Below, piece by piece: positions 1-10,713 of a stretch of 29,877 nt of DNA (position 1 is the first letter of the stretch; each line of letters begins with the position of its first letter). Location of the stretch: contig JADHZB010001992.1 of assembly GCA_015657535.1 (NCBI GenBank), positions 2,983 to 32,859 of the forward strand. The letters are read 5' to 3'. This DNA comes from Nephromyces sp. MM_2019 (taxonomy: Eukaryota; Apicomplexa; Aconoidasida; Nephromycida). The notes beneath the pieces are model-generated. The model made no database searches and was not told the DNA's origin. It saw nothing but the letters and a program-made list of their open reading frames with translations. A program made the translations under genes and the position numbers.

Positions 1-128
1 TGTATGTAAGTGTGTGTGAATGTGTATGTAAGTGTGTGTGAATGTGTATGTAAGTGTGTGTGAATATGTATGTAAGTGTGTGTGAATGTGTATGTAAGTG
101 TGTGTGAATGTGTATGTAAGTGTGTGTG
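1..128. repeat. 22-bp minisatellite, about 5.8 copies
   Basis: A 22-bp GT-rich unit containing tgtatgtaag and tgtgtgtgaa starts at 1, 23, 45, 67, 89 and 111. The copies are nearly identical, with one change near 65. The array is cut by the window edge, so its full length is unknown. It lies downstream of the stop codon of the minus-strand Thr/His-rich gene. Confidence 0.9.
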
Positions 129-520
129 GGAAATTGAGCGTATAGCATTTAATGTGAAGCATTCTGTGTGTAACTTTCTGTGTGTGTAACTTTCTGTGTG
201 TAGCAACCTGAGTGTAAATTTTTGTGTGTAACACTGTATTCATTGAATGTTAGTTCAATATTTGTAATTTTTTGTGTGTAGCATTTTGTGTGTATTTTCC
301 TATGTAGACTGTGTATCTTGGTGTGTGTGTGTAAATCATTATAAAGTACTAACCTTTTTCAGAGGATTTATAAAAACATAAAAATGAGGTAGAGGGCAGT
401 GTGTGTGTTGTTTGTTTTTCATTTTCTTTGCCTTGTAATATACCCATTTCTTTTACTAAAAATGTGTGTAAAATGGGTTTAAAAGTATTTATTCACAAGA
501 TGTTATAAAAGTGTGTATAA

Positions 521-1010
521 AGATGTGTGTGTGTGTATTAAGATGTGTGTGTGTGTAGTAAGATATGTATGTGTGTGTAGTAAGATATGTATGTGTGTGT
601 AGTAAGATGTATGTGTGTGTAGTAAGATGTATGTGTGTGTATTAAGATGTATGTGTGTGTATAAAGATGTGTGTGTGTGTAGTAAGATGTGTGTGTGTGT
701 AGTAAGATGTATGCGTGTGTGTAGTAAGATGTATGTGTGTGTCTTAAGATGTATGTGTGTGTAGTAAGATATGTGTGTGTGTGTAGTAAGATGTGTGTGT
801 GTGTAGTAAGATATGTATGTGTGTGTAGTAAGATGTGTGTGTGTGTATTAAGATGTATGTGTGTGTAGTAAGATGTGTGTGTGTGTAGTAAGATGTATGT
901 GTGTGTAGTAAGATATGTATGTGTGTGTAGTAAGATGTGTGTGTGTGTAGTAAGATGTGTGTGTGTGTGTAGTAAGATGTGTGTGTGTGTGTAGTATGAT
1001 GTGTGTGTGA
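521..1010. repeat. 20-22 bp minisatellite, roughly 23 copies
   Basis: Units consist of a GT run followed by agtaagat or attaagat (for example gtagtaagatgtgtgtgt). They repeat every 20-22 bp with slight variation in GT-run length and an occasional atgtat variant. The stretch between this array and the first (129-520) is GT-rich unique sequence with no ORF. Nothing suggests coding. Length variation between isolates would be expected for such an array. Confidence 0.9.
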
Positions 1011-1116
1011 GTAAAGTTGTATGTTTTGAAGATTTATGTGTGTTAAGATGGATGATTGTAAACTTAATTAGAAAATCTGTGTTAAAAAAAGAGTCAAAAT
1101 ATATATATGTGCGTGT

Positions 1117-1143
1117 ATGTTATATATATATATATATATATAA
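1117..1143. repeat. AT dinucleotide microsatellite
   Basis: A TA run lies just downstream of the stop codon at 1184-1186 on the minus strand, so it falls in the probable 3' UTR or terminator region of the Thr/His-rich gene. Confidence 0.8.
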
Positions 1144-1183
1144 CAGCCAAGTCAATATATAGCCCTCATAAAAATAGATTATT

Positions 1184-3368
1184 TTAACCTGTGTAATGTG
1201 TATAGTGCTCCTTTGAAAATAGGCGTGTATGTGTGTGTGTATTGTTGATAGGGTGTGTTTGGTTAACCTCATCAAATTCATTAACTTGTGTGTTAATTAA
1301 ATTAATAAATTGGTCGATATTATCCACTTGGGCCTCTTTCTGTTCTTGTTGTTGAGATAATAATGTTAAATGTGAGTTAAGATCAATAAGTTTAGCTCTA
1401 TGTATTAATGTGTGTGTGTGTGTATTAGGGGTGGTAATGGGTTGTGTGTGTGTGTTAGGGGTGGTAATGGGGTGTGTGTGTGTAGAAATTTGTTTGAGTG
1501 CCTCTGTTGGTATGTCTGTATGTACGTGTGTAGATGCCTCTCTAGGGTCAAGTTGAGTTGTAGATATAATGGGTTTATGTGTACCTTCAGATAGTATACC
1601 TTCTTTATCATCTCGTGTGTGTGTAGGGGTATCTATACTAGTGTGTGTAGGGGTATCTATACTAGTGTGTGTAGGGGTATCTATACTAGTGTGTGTAGGG
1701 GTATCTATACTAGTGTGTGTAGGGGTATCTATACTAGTGTGTGTAGGGGTATCTATACTAGTGTGTGTAGGGGTATCTATACTAGTGTGTGTAGGGGTAT
1801 CTATACTAGTGTGTGTAGGGGTATCTATAGTATTGTGTGTAGGGGTATCTATACTAGTGTGTGTAGGGGTATCTATACTAGTGTGTGTAGGGGTATCTAT
1901 ATTGGTGTGTGTGGGGACGTTTGTGCTTATGTGTGTGTAAACATTGGTGTTGGTGTGTGGGGGAGTGGCTGTATTCGTCTGTTTATCTATAGGGATATTG
2001 ATAAGGGTGGGTGTGTTGGTTTGTGGGTCAATGTGTGTATCGATATGTGGATGATTGTTTGAGTGGGAAGCTGTTTTTGAGTATTGCAGGTTACCCTCTA
2101 TATCAGTGTGTGTAGTACCCTGTGTACCCATTTGTAAATGTGTGTTTTTGTGAGGGTCTTTGTGAGTGGGTGAGATATCATTTTCTAGTGAGCTAATTCG
2201 AAAAATTTGACTCCCACCTGTATCCAATAGCTCTATGACTTGATTTGAAAACTTATCATTATGTGTGTAGGTTTGAGTGTGGTTGGCCTCTTTAGTTTGT
2301 AATTCAGACACACACACATTTTTTTGATTTTTTTTTCGAATGAGTATTGGGATTTGTCTAAGCTCATCATAATAGATGTGTAGGATTTCTTGGTCCGAAT
2401 TTTGCACACACATTTCTTGTTCAAATGTGTCTTGATTTCTACACACACTTGAGGGTATATTGTGTGTATTATGAGGGATGTGTGTGTTATTAGGTAGCTC
2501 CAATGGGCTTAATACTTTGCCCCAATTGGTTAGTATTGTGTCTGTGAGTTGTTCTAAATAAATTGGGTTGGTGTGTGTAGGTGTCTTGAAGTGTGTAGGG
2601 TCCTCCCTGTGTATAAGTACTTCATCTATCTCAGGCTCAGTTTGTGTGTGTGTAGCCTTTATTTCAGAATTTAGATATTTTTTTGAATTTGATACATTCT
2701 CCTCAGGTTTAAAATATGTGTATGTGTATGGTAAACCATCTATGTGTGGGTCCTCTATCTTATAGTGCTTTAACATCAACTCATCCATACCATCACTTAC
2801 AGGGTCATCTACTGAGTAAAGTGTGTGTGTGTCTGACCGCTTGTTATTGATATAAGTAGGTTCAACTACCACTACATACACACAATTTAAGATATATTAA
2901 AAAGAGTTAAATTTATGGATAAATAAAGTAGGTACAAATAAGTAATAGGCACAGACACACACACACATGTATTTATTTTATGATATTGATGATTAACAAC
3001 AAATTTGTATATATACACATGTAGTGATTCTCTGATGTTGAATTTTATCTATAAACTCTCACACAATAACACACATATATATATATATATATATATACTG
3101 ATTTCTAGAAACTCACACATACACAAATGTATACTCTAATTATTAATTATATCTACAAGAACACGCACGTAATCATTCTCTGAGATTTCATCTATACATA
3201 CGCACTACACATACATGTTCATTCTCTGTTACTTAATTTCATCTACACACACAAGCATCCACATATTTTTATTCTCTGATACTCAATTTCATCTACATAC
3301 ACTCACAAATTTTTATTCTCTAATTTTCAACTACATTAACACATAGACACACACACACACACACATTA

Positions 3369-3410
<42 letters not shown>

Positions 3411-4168
3411 ACACACATTAATACACACACACACACACACACATACACACACACACACACACATACACACACACACACATTCATACACACACACACATAC
3501 ACATACACACATACATACACACATACATACACACACACACACACATTAATACACACACACACATACACATACACACATACATACACACACATACACATAC
3601 ACACATACATACACACATACACACACATACACATACACACATACATACACACATACACACATTCATACACACACACACATACACACAGACATACACACAT
3701 TCATACATACACATATACATATAGGGGGAAACACATACCTTGGGGCTCTATGATAACTCTAGCTAGTTTTCCTGTAGGTGTACATACAGTCTCATCAAAA
3801 TCAATAAGTACATGTTTAGGTTGTGTGGATAGTTCTTGATAATTTTCGACAACGTGTGTGCACAAATCAGTGTGTGTAAATAAGCCAGGTGTAGCCTGTG
3901 TGTGTGGATCATTTGTTTCACAATTACTAACTGATTTGGGTGAGTTTGTGACCTTCACTTCACACATATCTTCAAGTGTGTGTGGATTCCAATAACTGGG
4001 TATATTTTCAAATAAACGCAGTGACGAGGGTATAATTAGTTGAGATGTTTGTTTTGAATCAAATGTGTGAGTAATTGATGAAAATTTATCAATTGCATCT
4101 TGTAAGCTGGTTGGGTATGATTTCTCTGGGAGAGAGTAATCATTAGATGTCACACAATTATTCCCCAT
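1184..4168 (-). CDS. Probable two-exon gene: Thr/His-rich octapeptide-repeat protein with acylation-like MGNNC start
   Basis: Function not recognised. Exon 1 runs 4168 to 3739 from a true ATG and ends at CAAG|gtatgt, leaving one base of a codon. Exon 2 runs 2871 to 1184, after an acceptor tgtatgtag. No ATG opens this exon, and a TAA lies in frame upstream, so it must be reached by splicing. The phases match and give 705 residues. A second in-phase AG lies 6 nt further in. The N-terminus MGNNC offers Gly2 for N-myristoylation and Cys5 for palmitoylation, although Val6 is not the preferred residue there. Residues 1-143 are of ordinary composition. Roughly residues 466-562 are 12 tandem THTSIDTP-type octapeptides. 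The last 80 residues are Q/E/N-rich and possibly coiled. No signal peptide or membrane segment is visible. His and Thr use mostly CAC/ACA codons, following the local CA bias. It could be a surface, cortical or IMC-type protein; this is inference only. The gene model rests on frame and splice logic, not homology. Confidence 0.58.
1617..1910 (-). repeat. 24-bp coding tandem repeat (12 octapeptides)
   Basis: Twelve 24-bp units, in frame with exon 2 of the Thr/His-rich gene, encode THTSIDTP with variants THTNIDTP and THNTIDTP. Most units are identical at the nucleotide level, including silent positions, which indicates recent unequal exchange or slippage. Because 24 is divisible by 3, gain or loss of units keeps the frame. 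Confidence 0.9.
3010..3330. repeat. Degenerate minisatellite in the intron
   Basis: The phrase attctctgatactcaattt followed by catctaca and an ACAC stretch recurs with variation near 3027, 3175, 3221, 3270 and 3316, at spacings of roughly 45-60 bp. The copies differ by several bases and small indels, so the array is older than the near-perfect ones nearby. Confidence 0.65.
3341..3722. repeat. AC / ACAT compound microsatellite
   Basis: About 380 bp of (AC)n interspersed with acat, attaat and attcat units on the plus strand. It gives long open frames of Cys-Val or His-Thr in several registers; these are by-products of the repeat and are not genes. Confidence 0.95.
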
Positions 4169-4262
4169 GTGTGTATAACCTCTCTGAACCTAATTTAAGG
4201 TGTGTGAAAAATGTGTGCAAAGGGTTAAGATTTATACTCTGTGGGTAGAGATCTGTGTTCGT

Positions 4263-4460
4263 GTGTAAGTGTGTGTGTATATGTATGTGTGCGTGTGTGT
4301 GTGTGTATATATATGTGTGCGTGTGTGTGTGTGTATATATATGTGTGCGTGTGTGTGTGTGTGTGTGTTTTTGTGTGCGTGTGTGTGTGTGTGTGTGTTT
4401 TTGTGTGTATGTGTATTTGTATGTATAAGTTTGTATGAGTATGTGTGTGTGTGTGTGTGT
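4263..4460. repeat. GT microsatellite cluster
   Basis: Runs of (GT)n separated by atatat, gcgt and ttttt interruptions, with a repeated block near 4290-4350. It lies 95-290 bp upstream of the ATG at 4168, so on the sense strand of the minus gene it is a CA-rich leader or promoter region. Confidence 0.9.
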
Positions 4461-4699
4461 AGTGCGACGAAATAGCATCTGTGATTTTCTGTGCGTTGTG
4501 TGATATATATGGTGCGGGATATTAAATATGTATGTTTGTGTGAGTATGTGTGTTTGTGGGAAGGTGTAAAAGATATGTATGTGGGTGCGGATGTATTAGA
4601 TATGATTATATGAGGGTGTGTTAAGTGTGTGTATGTGCAGGTGCAGTAAATATGGGTGAGTGAGTGAATTTAATATGTGTGAGTGGGTGTGTGTATTAA

Positions 4700-4962
4700 A
4701 TATGTGTGTACACATATAATTAGATGGGTGTGTATGCATATAATTGCATGGGTGTGTATGCAAATAATTGCATGGGTGTGTATGTATATAATTGCATGGG
4801 TGTGTATGTATATAATTGCATGGGTGCGTATGCATATAATTGGATATGTGTGTATGCATATGATTGGATGTGTGTGTATAACTGGATGTTTGTGTATGCG
4901 TATAAATAGATGTATCTGTATGCATATAATTTGATGTGTGTGTATGTGTATGATTGGATGGG
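4700..4962. repeat. 24-bp minisatellite, about 11 copies
   Basis: Units contain gggtgtgtatgcatataa and end in ttgc or ttgg. They repeat every 24 bp from 4700; one copy, near 4868, is shortened to 18 bp. Central copies (4724-4820) are nearly identical and outer copies are degenerate. The minus-strand reading frame through it gives Thr/His/Pro/Cys-rich peptide, but no start, splice or homology evidence supports coding. Confidence 0.9.
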
Positions 4963-5609
4963 TATTTACGTCAATTTTTGTGCATGAGTATTTGTGTGGG
5001 CTAGGGGAGTTGATTTTGTAGGTACGTGTGTGTAGTTTTGTGAGTAAGGGAGTGAACAAGTCTGAGTATGTGTATGGTTTCTAAGACAATATGAGTGTGT
5101 AACTAAGTGCATGCGTTAGCATAGATATGTATGTGGTTATATATATACTTGAGGTATAATTATGTGGCCATTCAAGGATACGTTTAGTTTTGTGTGGATA
5201 CTTGATGTGAAAGTATACTATGTGTGTAATCCCAATGTTGATCAATACACCTATCTGTGTATGCTGAAATTTACATAGAAATCTATAACGATAGGTTACT
5301 GTGTGCAAGTATGAGTATGCATGTGCATTTCTGGTGAGAGTGTGTGTATGTTCGTGTGTCTGTGTGTTTTATGTTAATATATGTGTGTATCTGTGCGTCT
5401 GTGTGTGTGTGTATGTTTTTAGGGTAGGTGGGTATGTTGTGTGTAGGTGTGGGTGTGTTGTGTGTCTTTGTGCGTCTGTATGTGTGATTGTGTGGGTGTT
5501 TGTTTGTTTGTATGTATGTATGATTAAGTTTCTATTAAGTAGGTATGCAAAATTAACTTGTGCTTCTGGTCAAAAGTATTTGGTTGAATATCTGATTAAT
5601 TTAGCTTGA
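4963..5609. other. GT-rich non-coding stretch
   Basis: This stretch has imperfect GT-rich sequence, especially 5330-5520 (tgtgtgtatgttcgtgtg and similar). Open frames here are Val/Cys-rich shadows of the repeat bias. No array with a clean period and no gene is seen. Confidence 0.6.
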
Positions 5610-8600
5610 GTTTAAGATGAAATATGTAATGTATGAAGGCCGTCTATGAATGATTCTGTGACCTCGAGCTGTGTAAGTGTGGTTCAGTAATTAAGAGGCA
5701 GTTGTGTCTATTTTAGAGCTTAAACACACAAACATATAGATATATGTGTTTATATATAATTTAAAAAATATACATTTCCTGTAATCGTTCAAAGGATAGA
5801 AACCATAATTTTCAAGGGTGGGTGTGTGTGAAACGATGTTATTATATACCAAAGTATGTGTGTGTGTGTGGTGTCTGAGTATCTTAAGCATATAATTTTT
5901 TGAGGAATGTTACAACACTCTCAATTTAAGAGTGTATTAAGCCAAGACGACAGCAACCAATACTTAATGTGTGTTTGTATAAGTACAAACAAGACTAAAA
6001 GTAACCTTAAAATGTGTTGTGTGAACAAGGCTAAAACAACCTTGGAGTATGTTTGTTCATGTGTGCAAAAAAGACTACAATGATCTTGAGTACGTGTATG
6101 CAAGTGTACTAGCAAAACTATTATATTCATGAATATTAAAGTGTGTGAAATTCTAATTAAGCGTTGTACAGTCTATGGATATCTATAAACATGCTTATGT
6201 CCATTAGCTTAGCCTATTATTAGCCTCAGTGTGTAAGAAATAAAAACTACATATCCAATAAAAAAGAGCTTTATACTTTTTCCTATTGATTCTGAGCCAA
6301 CACAGTAATACTCCGTAGTGTATATTTTCCCAGTTATTAAGCACCACCAAGCCACTGGCTTCCTATATATCAAAATGTGTATGTGTGTGAATTTGTGTAA
6401 GTGTATTGATGTATGTGCATAGATGTGTAGGCATGAGTGTGTGTGTGCATGTGAATGTGTTAGTGTGGGTGTGCTTAATGTGGTAAATTAAAATTGAAAA
6501 AATCTCTAATCCATCTAAAATCTAAGAGTAATTGTTATATAATTCTCCTATAATGTAGCTAATCAGCAAAAGGATTAATAGTGCGCATGTGGACCTATCT
6601 ATTTATGTCTTAAATTAAACTCTAGTCCCTTATTTGTTTAGCTTTTGAGTAGGCTATACATCAAACCTTATACAAAACACCAGACACATAAACTAAGTTA
6701 CACAAAGGTATATATTGCATGGAAGCCCAAAAATCAACACACACACAAAGCCAAACACACGCACAAAGATAATCACTCACACACACAGAATCAAGTGCAC
6801 ACACATTTCATCAAACACGCCCAAATACATAAAAAACCAAGCTCTCGCACATATCCAATACAACAAAAAAACACATATGCATATGATTGTACCTTTGAAA
6901 AGCTACACGCATTTACCCTTAACATTGCTCACAAAGTGATATAACAAACTATGGCCTTATTTAAGCCATTCAATTTACAAAAACTATAATTTTCACATTC
7001 TCATATTTATTTAGTATTTTCAACCGGGTATTTTCTAAAAATTGATAAATTACCCCTATCAAAAACACTTACACACATGCTCTAATTATACACGCATCCT
7101 CAATCTATATGTATTCATACCAGACGCACATTGTAATTGTACAATCTGCGCACGTTCTAGTATACTTTGAGATACAACCTCTAGCAACATCTACACATTC
7201 TATAACCATAAGCATATATACATTACACACACCTTAACCACACTTGAGCACTCTAGCTACACTCACACACTCTAATCATTCATTGACACACAAACCCTAA
7301 CCTTAAACAGACACTTTAGCCACACTCATAAATTGTTAACTATATACACGCCCTCAAGCTACAAACATATTGTAGTTAACTATACATGCAACGCTTTACA
7401 TATCTTAGCTATATGTGAGCACTTCAGATAGATATATTCATTTGTAGGAATTTTATAGCTACATGCATATTTTATGATACTTAATTGGACTATATACAAG
7501 TGATATATAAACATGTTTTATACCCATTCAACACAATTATACTAGACAGCACACCTTGGGCCTATTGATAGGACATCACTACACACAAAATTCTAGCGTT
7601 TAGCCTTAAGGTACACAAAACAGATTTAATTATGAATATCCTACACACAATCTAGTGTATAAACCTTAAGCTATCGTTACAAAGATCAAAGTCTATGTAA
7701 AATAGCCCTTAATAAATAATCAATTAATTTTTCTAATTAAATTAACAAGATTGATTGAACATCTATCATTGTGTGTATGACTTTCACACACAATATACCT
7801 AAACATATGGAAGGAATATATGCCTAAAAACTGCACATATCAAATAGATATAACCCTACAGGTATATTGTATATCATATATCACCTGAAATGATGTGTAC
7901 TATATAGATCCAGTTACAAGCCAAAAAAATTAAGCTAGGGTAATGTCTAAATACACAGACAAACATATAGGCAAATGCAGAATAGCCATATACTATCAAA
8001 CGTTAATTAAAATATAAGGGAAACTAATATAAGAGGTAGTCAGTAAGTTAAGTATTGAGCTTCTTTATCCCTATATATTTGAGTGCTATATTTTATAAAC
8101 AAAACAAACCAAATAATCCCCAAAAAGAAACCTTTTTGCTTACTTTATAAAATTCAAGATTTATCTATCCTTTTGCATATAGATATAATTTGTTCAATTA
8201 TGAATTTAGTGGTTGTGTTTAAGTTTACTCCCCTCGGGTATAATGTTTGTGGGTGATTAATTATTTTAGATATCTTCGACTGGATGAATGTCTGTTTGTT
8301 GATACATATGTAGGTAAATAATGGTTTTCACAATTTTAGTCTGCATATATTTTTGCAAAATGTTTTATTTAACTATTTGGAATTTAATAATATAATTTTT
8401 AGGATATTTTTGTAACATATTTAATAGCACCATAAATGTTTAAATTTCAAAAAGATTTGTTTGCTTTTATCTTTAACATAGTTTATACGTGCATAATACA
8501 GCTCAAAAATTGCTAAATTATTTACTGTTATTTCTTCTTTAACTTCGTGTAATATAAATTATTTTTTAAACTAGAATAGGATTTTATTAACGTTTCTGAG

Positions 8601-10713
8601 TGCAATTTCAAATTGTTTAATATTCAAGTTTTAAAGGTATGAGTACATATAAGAGCGAGCAACAAGCTTATATGTAACAAGACCTTACTATTTACAATAA
8701 TTTTATAAATTTTTGAGTAGTAAACTAGACCCTCGTGAAGTAGACTCTTTTGAATGGAGTTGACCATCTATTGCTTACACACACATGTAATTTCATATTA
8801 AAGTAAACTTTTTGTGAGCTAGAGTAACCCTTGAGAAATTTGGAAATGAGTCTATGTGCCAAAAAATAGCGCTTGTTTGCAATTCCATATTTGTTTACAT
8901 AAAACTTGCCCTAAAACGTTTTATAAAAATGTATGTGAATAAAATCAAATTTGAAAATTTGGTTTAACTTGTTTCTTGTGTTAAAGCTCTTGTTAGAACT
9001 ATTTTACCTAATTTCCCAAATTGGCTTAAGTAACTCCACACAAGTCTGTTTTTATAAACTCTAAGAAGAATGGAAGTCAATATTCGGTAATATCTAAGTT
9101 TAATTAAAAAATAAGCTCATCAACATTGTAATTGGAAAAATATGTAGAGGTTACTTGCATTCTTGATGTCGCAAATTGAAAAACTTCTTTGCGTGTGTCA
9201 CATATACAACTCCATATATTGTATTAGAATAGTCTAAGCAAAAAAATAAATCTTGGTAAAAGTTAAGACATAAAGCAATTGTCATTTGCAGACCGCTAAG
9301 TAAAATGTTTGCTTCACCTAGCTCATGTTAAACCAAATTTCCCACAGAAGCACTAGCTACTGTGTTATGTTTTAGCAGCAGATGATTCTAACAATCAACA
9401 TGCGCTATAGTTCAACAAATTGTTGGCACAAGAATCATGGAATGCAAGCAAATACAAACACATGCTTGATTAGCCCTTGGATACATCATATTAAGCTTAC
9501 ATATGTAGACTCAGAATTTTATATGAACAATTTTAAATTAAATACAGTTAGTTTGGTTACATGCGTTTCTAACCAAAGTGATCAATTTCAGCTACAAAAT
9601 AACCCCATCAACATGAGTTTTTACAAGCTTGTTTATACACTTAGTCACATAATTAACATATGATAAAATATATTAAACATGTTGATTTGTTTACATGAAC
9701 ACACCCTTGCTTGTTTTAAAAGGTTTCTGTATAGTCTACATTAATAACATTTGATTTGTGTAAATTCATAGGGATTAATTGGTTAGCCCAAATCTTAAGA
9801 TGTATATATATATAGGTGTTGATGGCTTAGTTTTGCTTAGGCTCTAATAAAACTAAAATAAATTTAAATTTAACCTGAGAGCAGAAATATAAGATTCAAA
9901 TTAAAATATAAGGATAAAAAATTCAAGCTAAGAGTTAAAATTCAAATTGGTAATGCATGAGACTAGTTAGGGGTGATACATATAAAAGTTGCATAATTAG
10001 AAGGCTTTGCTTTATGACAAGTATTTTAAAACTATGAATGGGTTAATAGCAAATCTTGATACGTGTATGAAAAACAAACTAGACATGTGGATTTGTTATT
10101 TTAACAACAACTTACCACTACTTGTTTTATTGATGTTTTTGCCTATTGTGGACAGCATTGAACATCCACGATACCTTTACTTTTAAATGCAAAAATCGAT
10201 ATTTTACCCAGAAAGCTTACTTTTTCGATTTAGAAACATCAAGTGGTTCACTTGTAATAAATAAATAGCAAACCAGAGCTATATTTTTGTTCAATTACAC
10301 AAGTGTCAAAACCCGAGAGTGAATTTTCATATCCTTTTGGTTGATGTACATAGTTGACATTTTAAAACATTTGATCGAAATATCACAATAACATAAGCAA
10401 CCGAGCTATTTGTACCACCAAAATAAGCTGCTATACCACTTGCACAGCTACTATAGACCATTTTAAGATTCAACTCTTTCAAAGGTGAGGCAACACTCTT
10501 TTCCATTAAATGTAATCCTTTGACCTAACCCTTGCATAACCAAAGTATTAGATACAACACACATATGACAACTACTAATCCTACTCGTCTCCCCTAATAA
10601 CCACAACACGCCCTCCCTTAACCTAACAAAAAACTTTGACCCTGTGTAACCTCTCCCTACATGAGCAGCACAAACATAGGCTAACGAAATTAATTCTATA
10701 AATATCTACAGCT
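5610..10713. other. Gene-free interval; strand bias flips from GT to AC
   Basis: No ORF here shows recognisable homology or a convincing splice structure. From 5610 to 6480 the plus strand is still moderately GT-rich. From about 6650 to 7800 it becomes AC-rich, with many scattered acacac words and loose repetition of phrases such as cactctaactac. From 7800 to 10,700 it is ordinary AT-rich sequence. The last 100 bases before 10,714 include tctacag two bases before the ATG, which could be a 3' splice site for a leader intron of the next gene. Confidence 0.6.

Larger units (their letters stand above)
2872..3738 (-). other. Intron of the Thr/His-rich gene, UG-rich
   Basis: Intron of 867 nt inferred from the gtatgt donor (3738 downward) and the tgtatgtag acceptor (ending at 2872). 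It contains an AT microsatellite (about 3069-3098), a degenerate minisatellite and a long AC/ACAT microsatellite on the plus strand, which reads as UG repeats in the transcript. Neither strand shows non-repetitive coding sequence here. Confidence 0.55.

Noticed and set aside
1412..2062. Plus-strand ORFs rich in Cys/Val/Gly across the GT-rich exon and its 24-bp repeat
   Set aside because: They are opposite-strand shadows of the repeat and the minus-strand gene. Their residues are only what GT repeats can encode.
3320..3720. Minus-strand Cys/Val/Met ORFs over the AC microsatellite
   Set aside because: Pure repeat translation. They lie in the inferred intron and have no unique sequence.
4158..4478. 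Minus-strand 106-codon His/Thr ORF overlapping the start of the Thr/His-rich gene
   Set aside because: Mostly microsatellite, in a different frame from exon 1, with no domain. An upstream exon cannot be excluded, but nothing supports it.
6645..6944. Plus-strand 99-codon Lys/His/Thr ORF
   Set aside because: Begins at TTG and reflects the local AC bias. No splice context or recognisable motif.
7292..7304. Telomere-like aaaccctaacc
   Set aside because: Only about one and a half units in an AC-rich stretch; no array, so it is not a telomere or interstitial telomeric tract.
9382..9663. Plus-strand 93-codon ORF with a true ATG
   Set aside because: Ordinary length for chance in this much AT-rich sequence, no domain or neighbouring exon. 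Transcript evidence would be needed.
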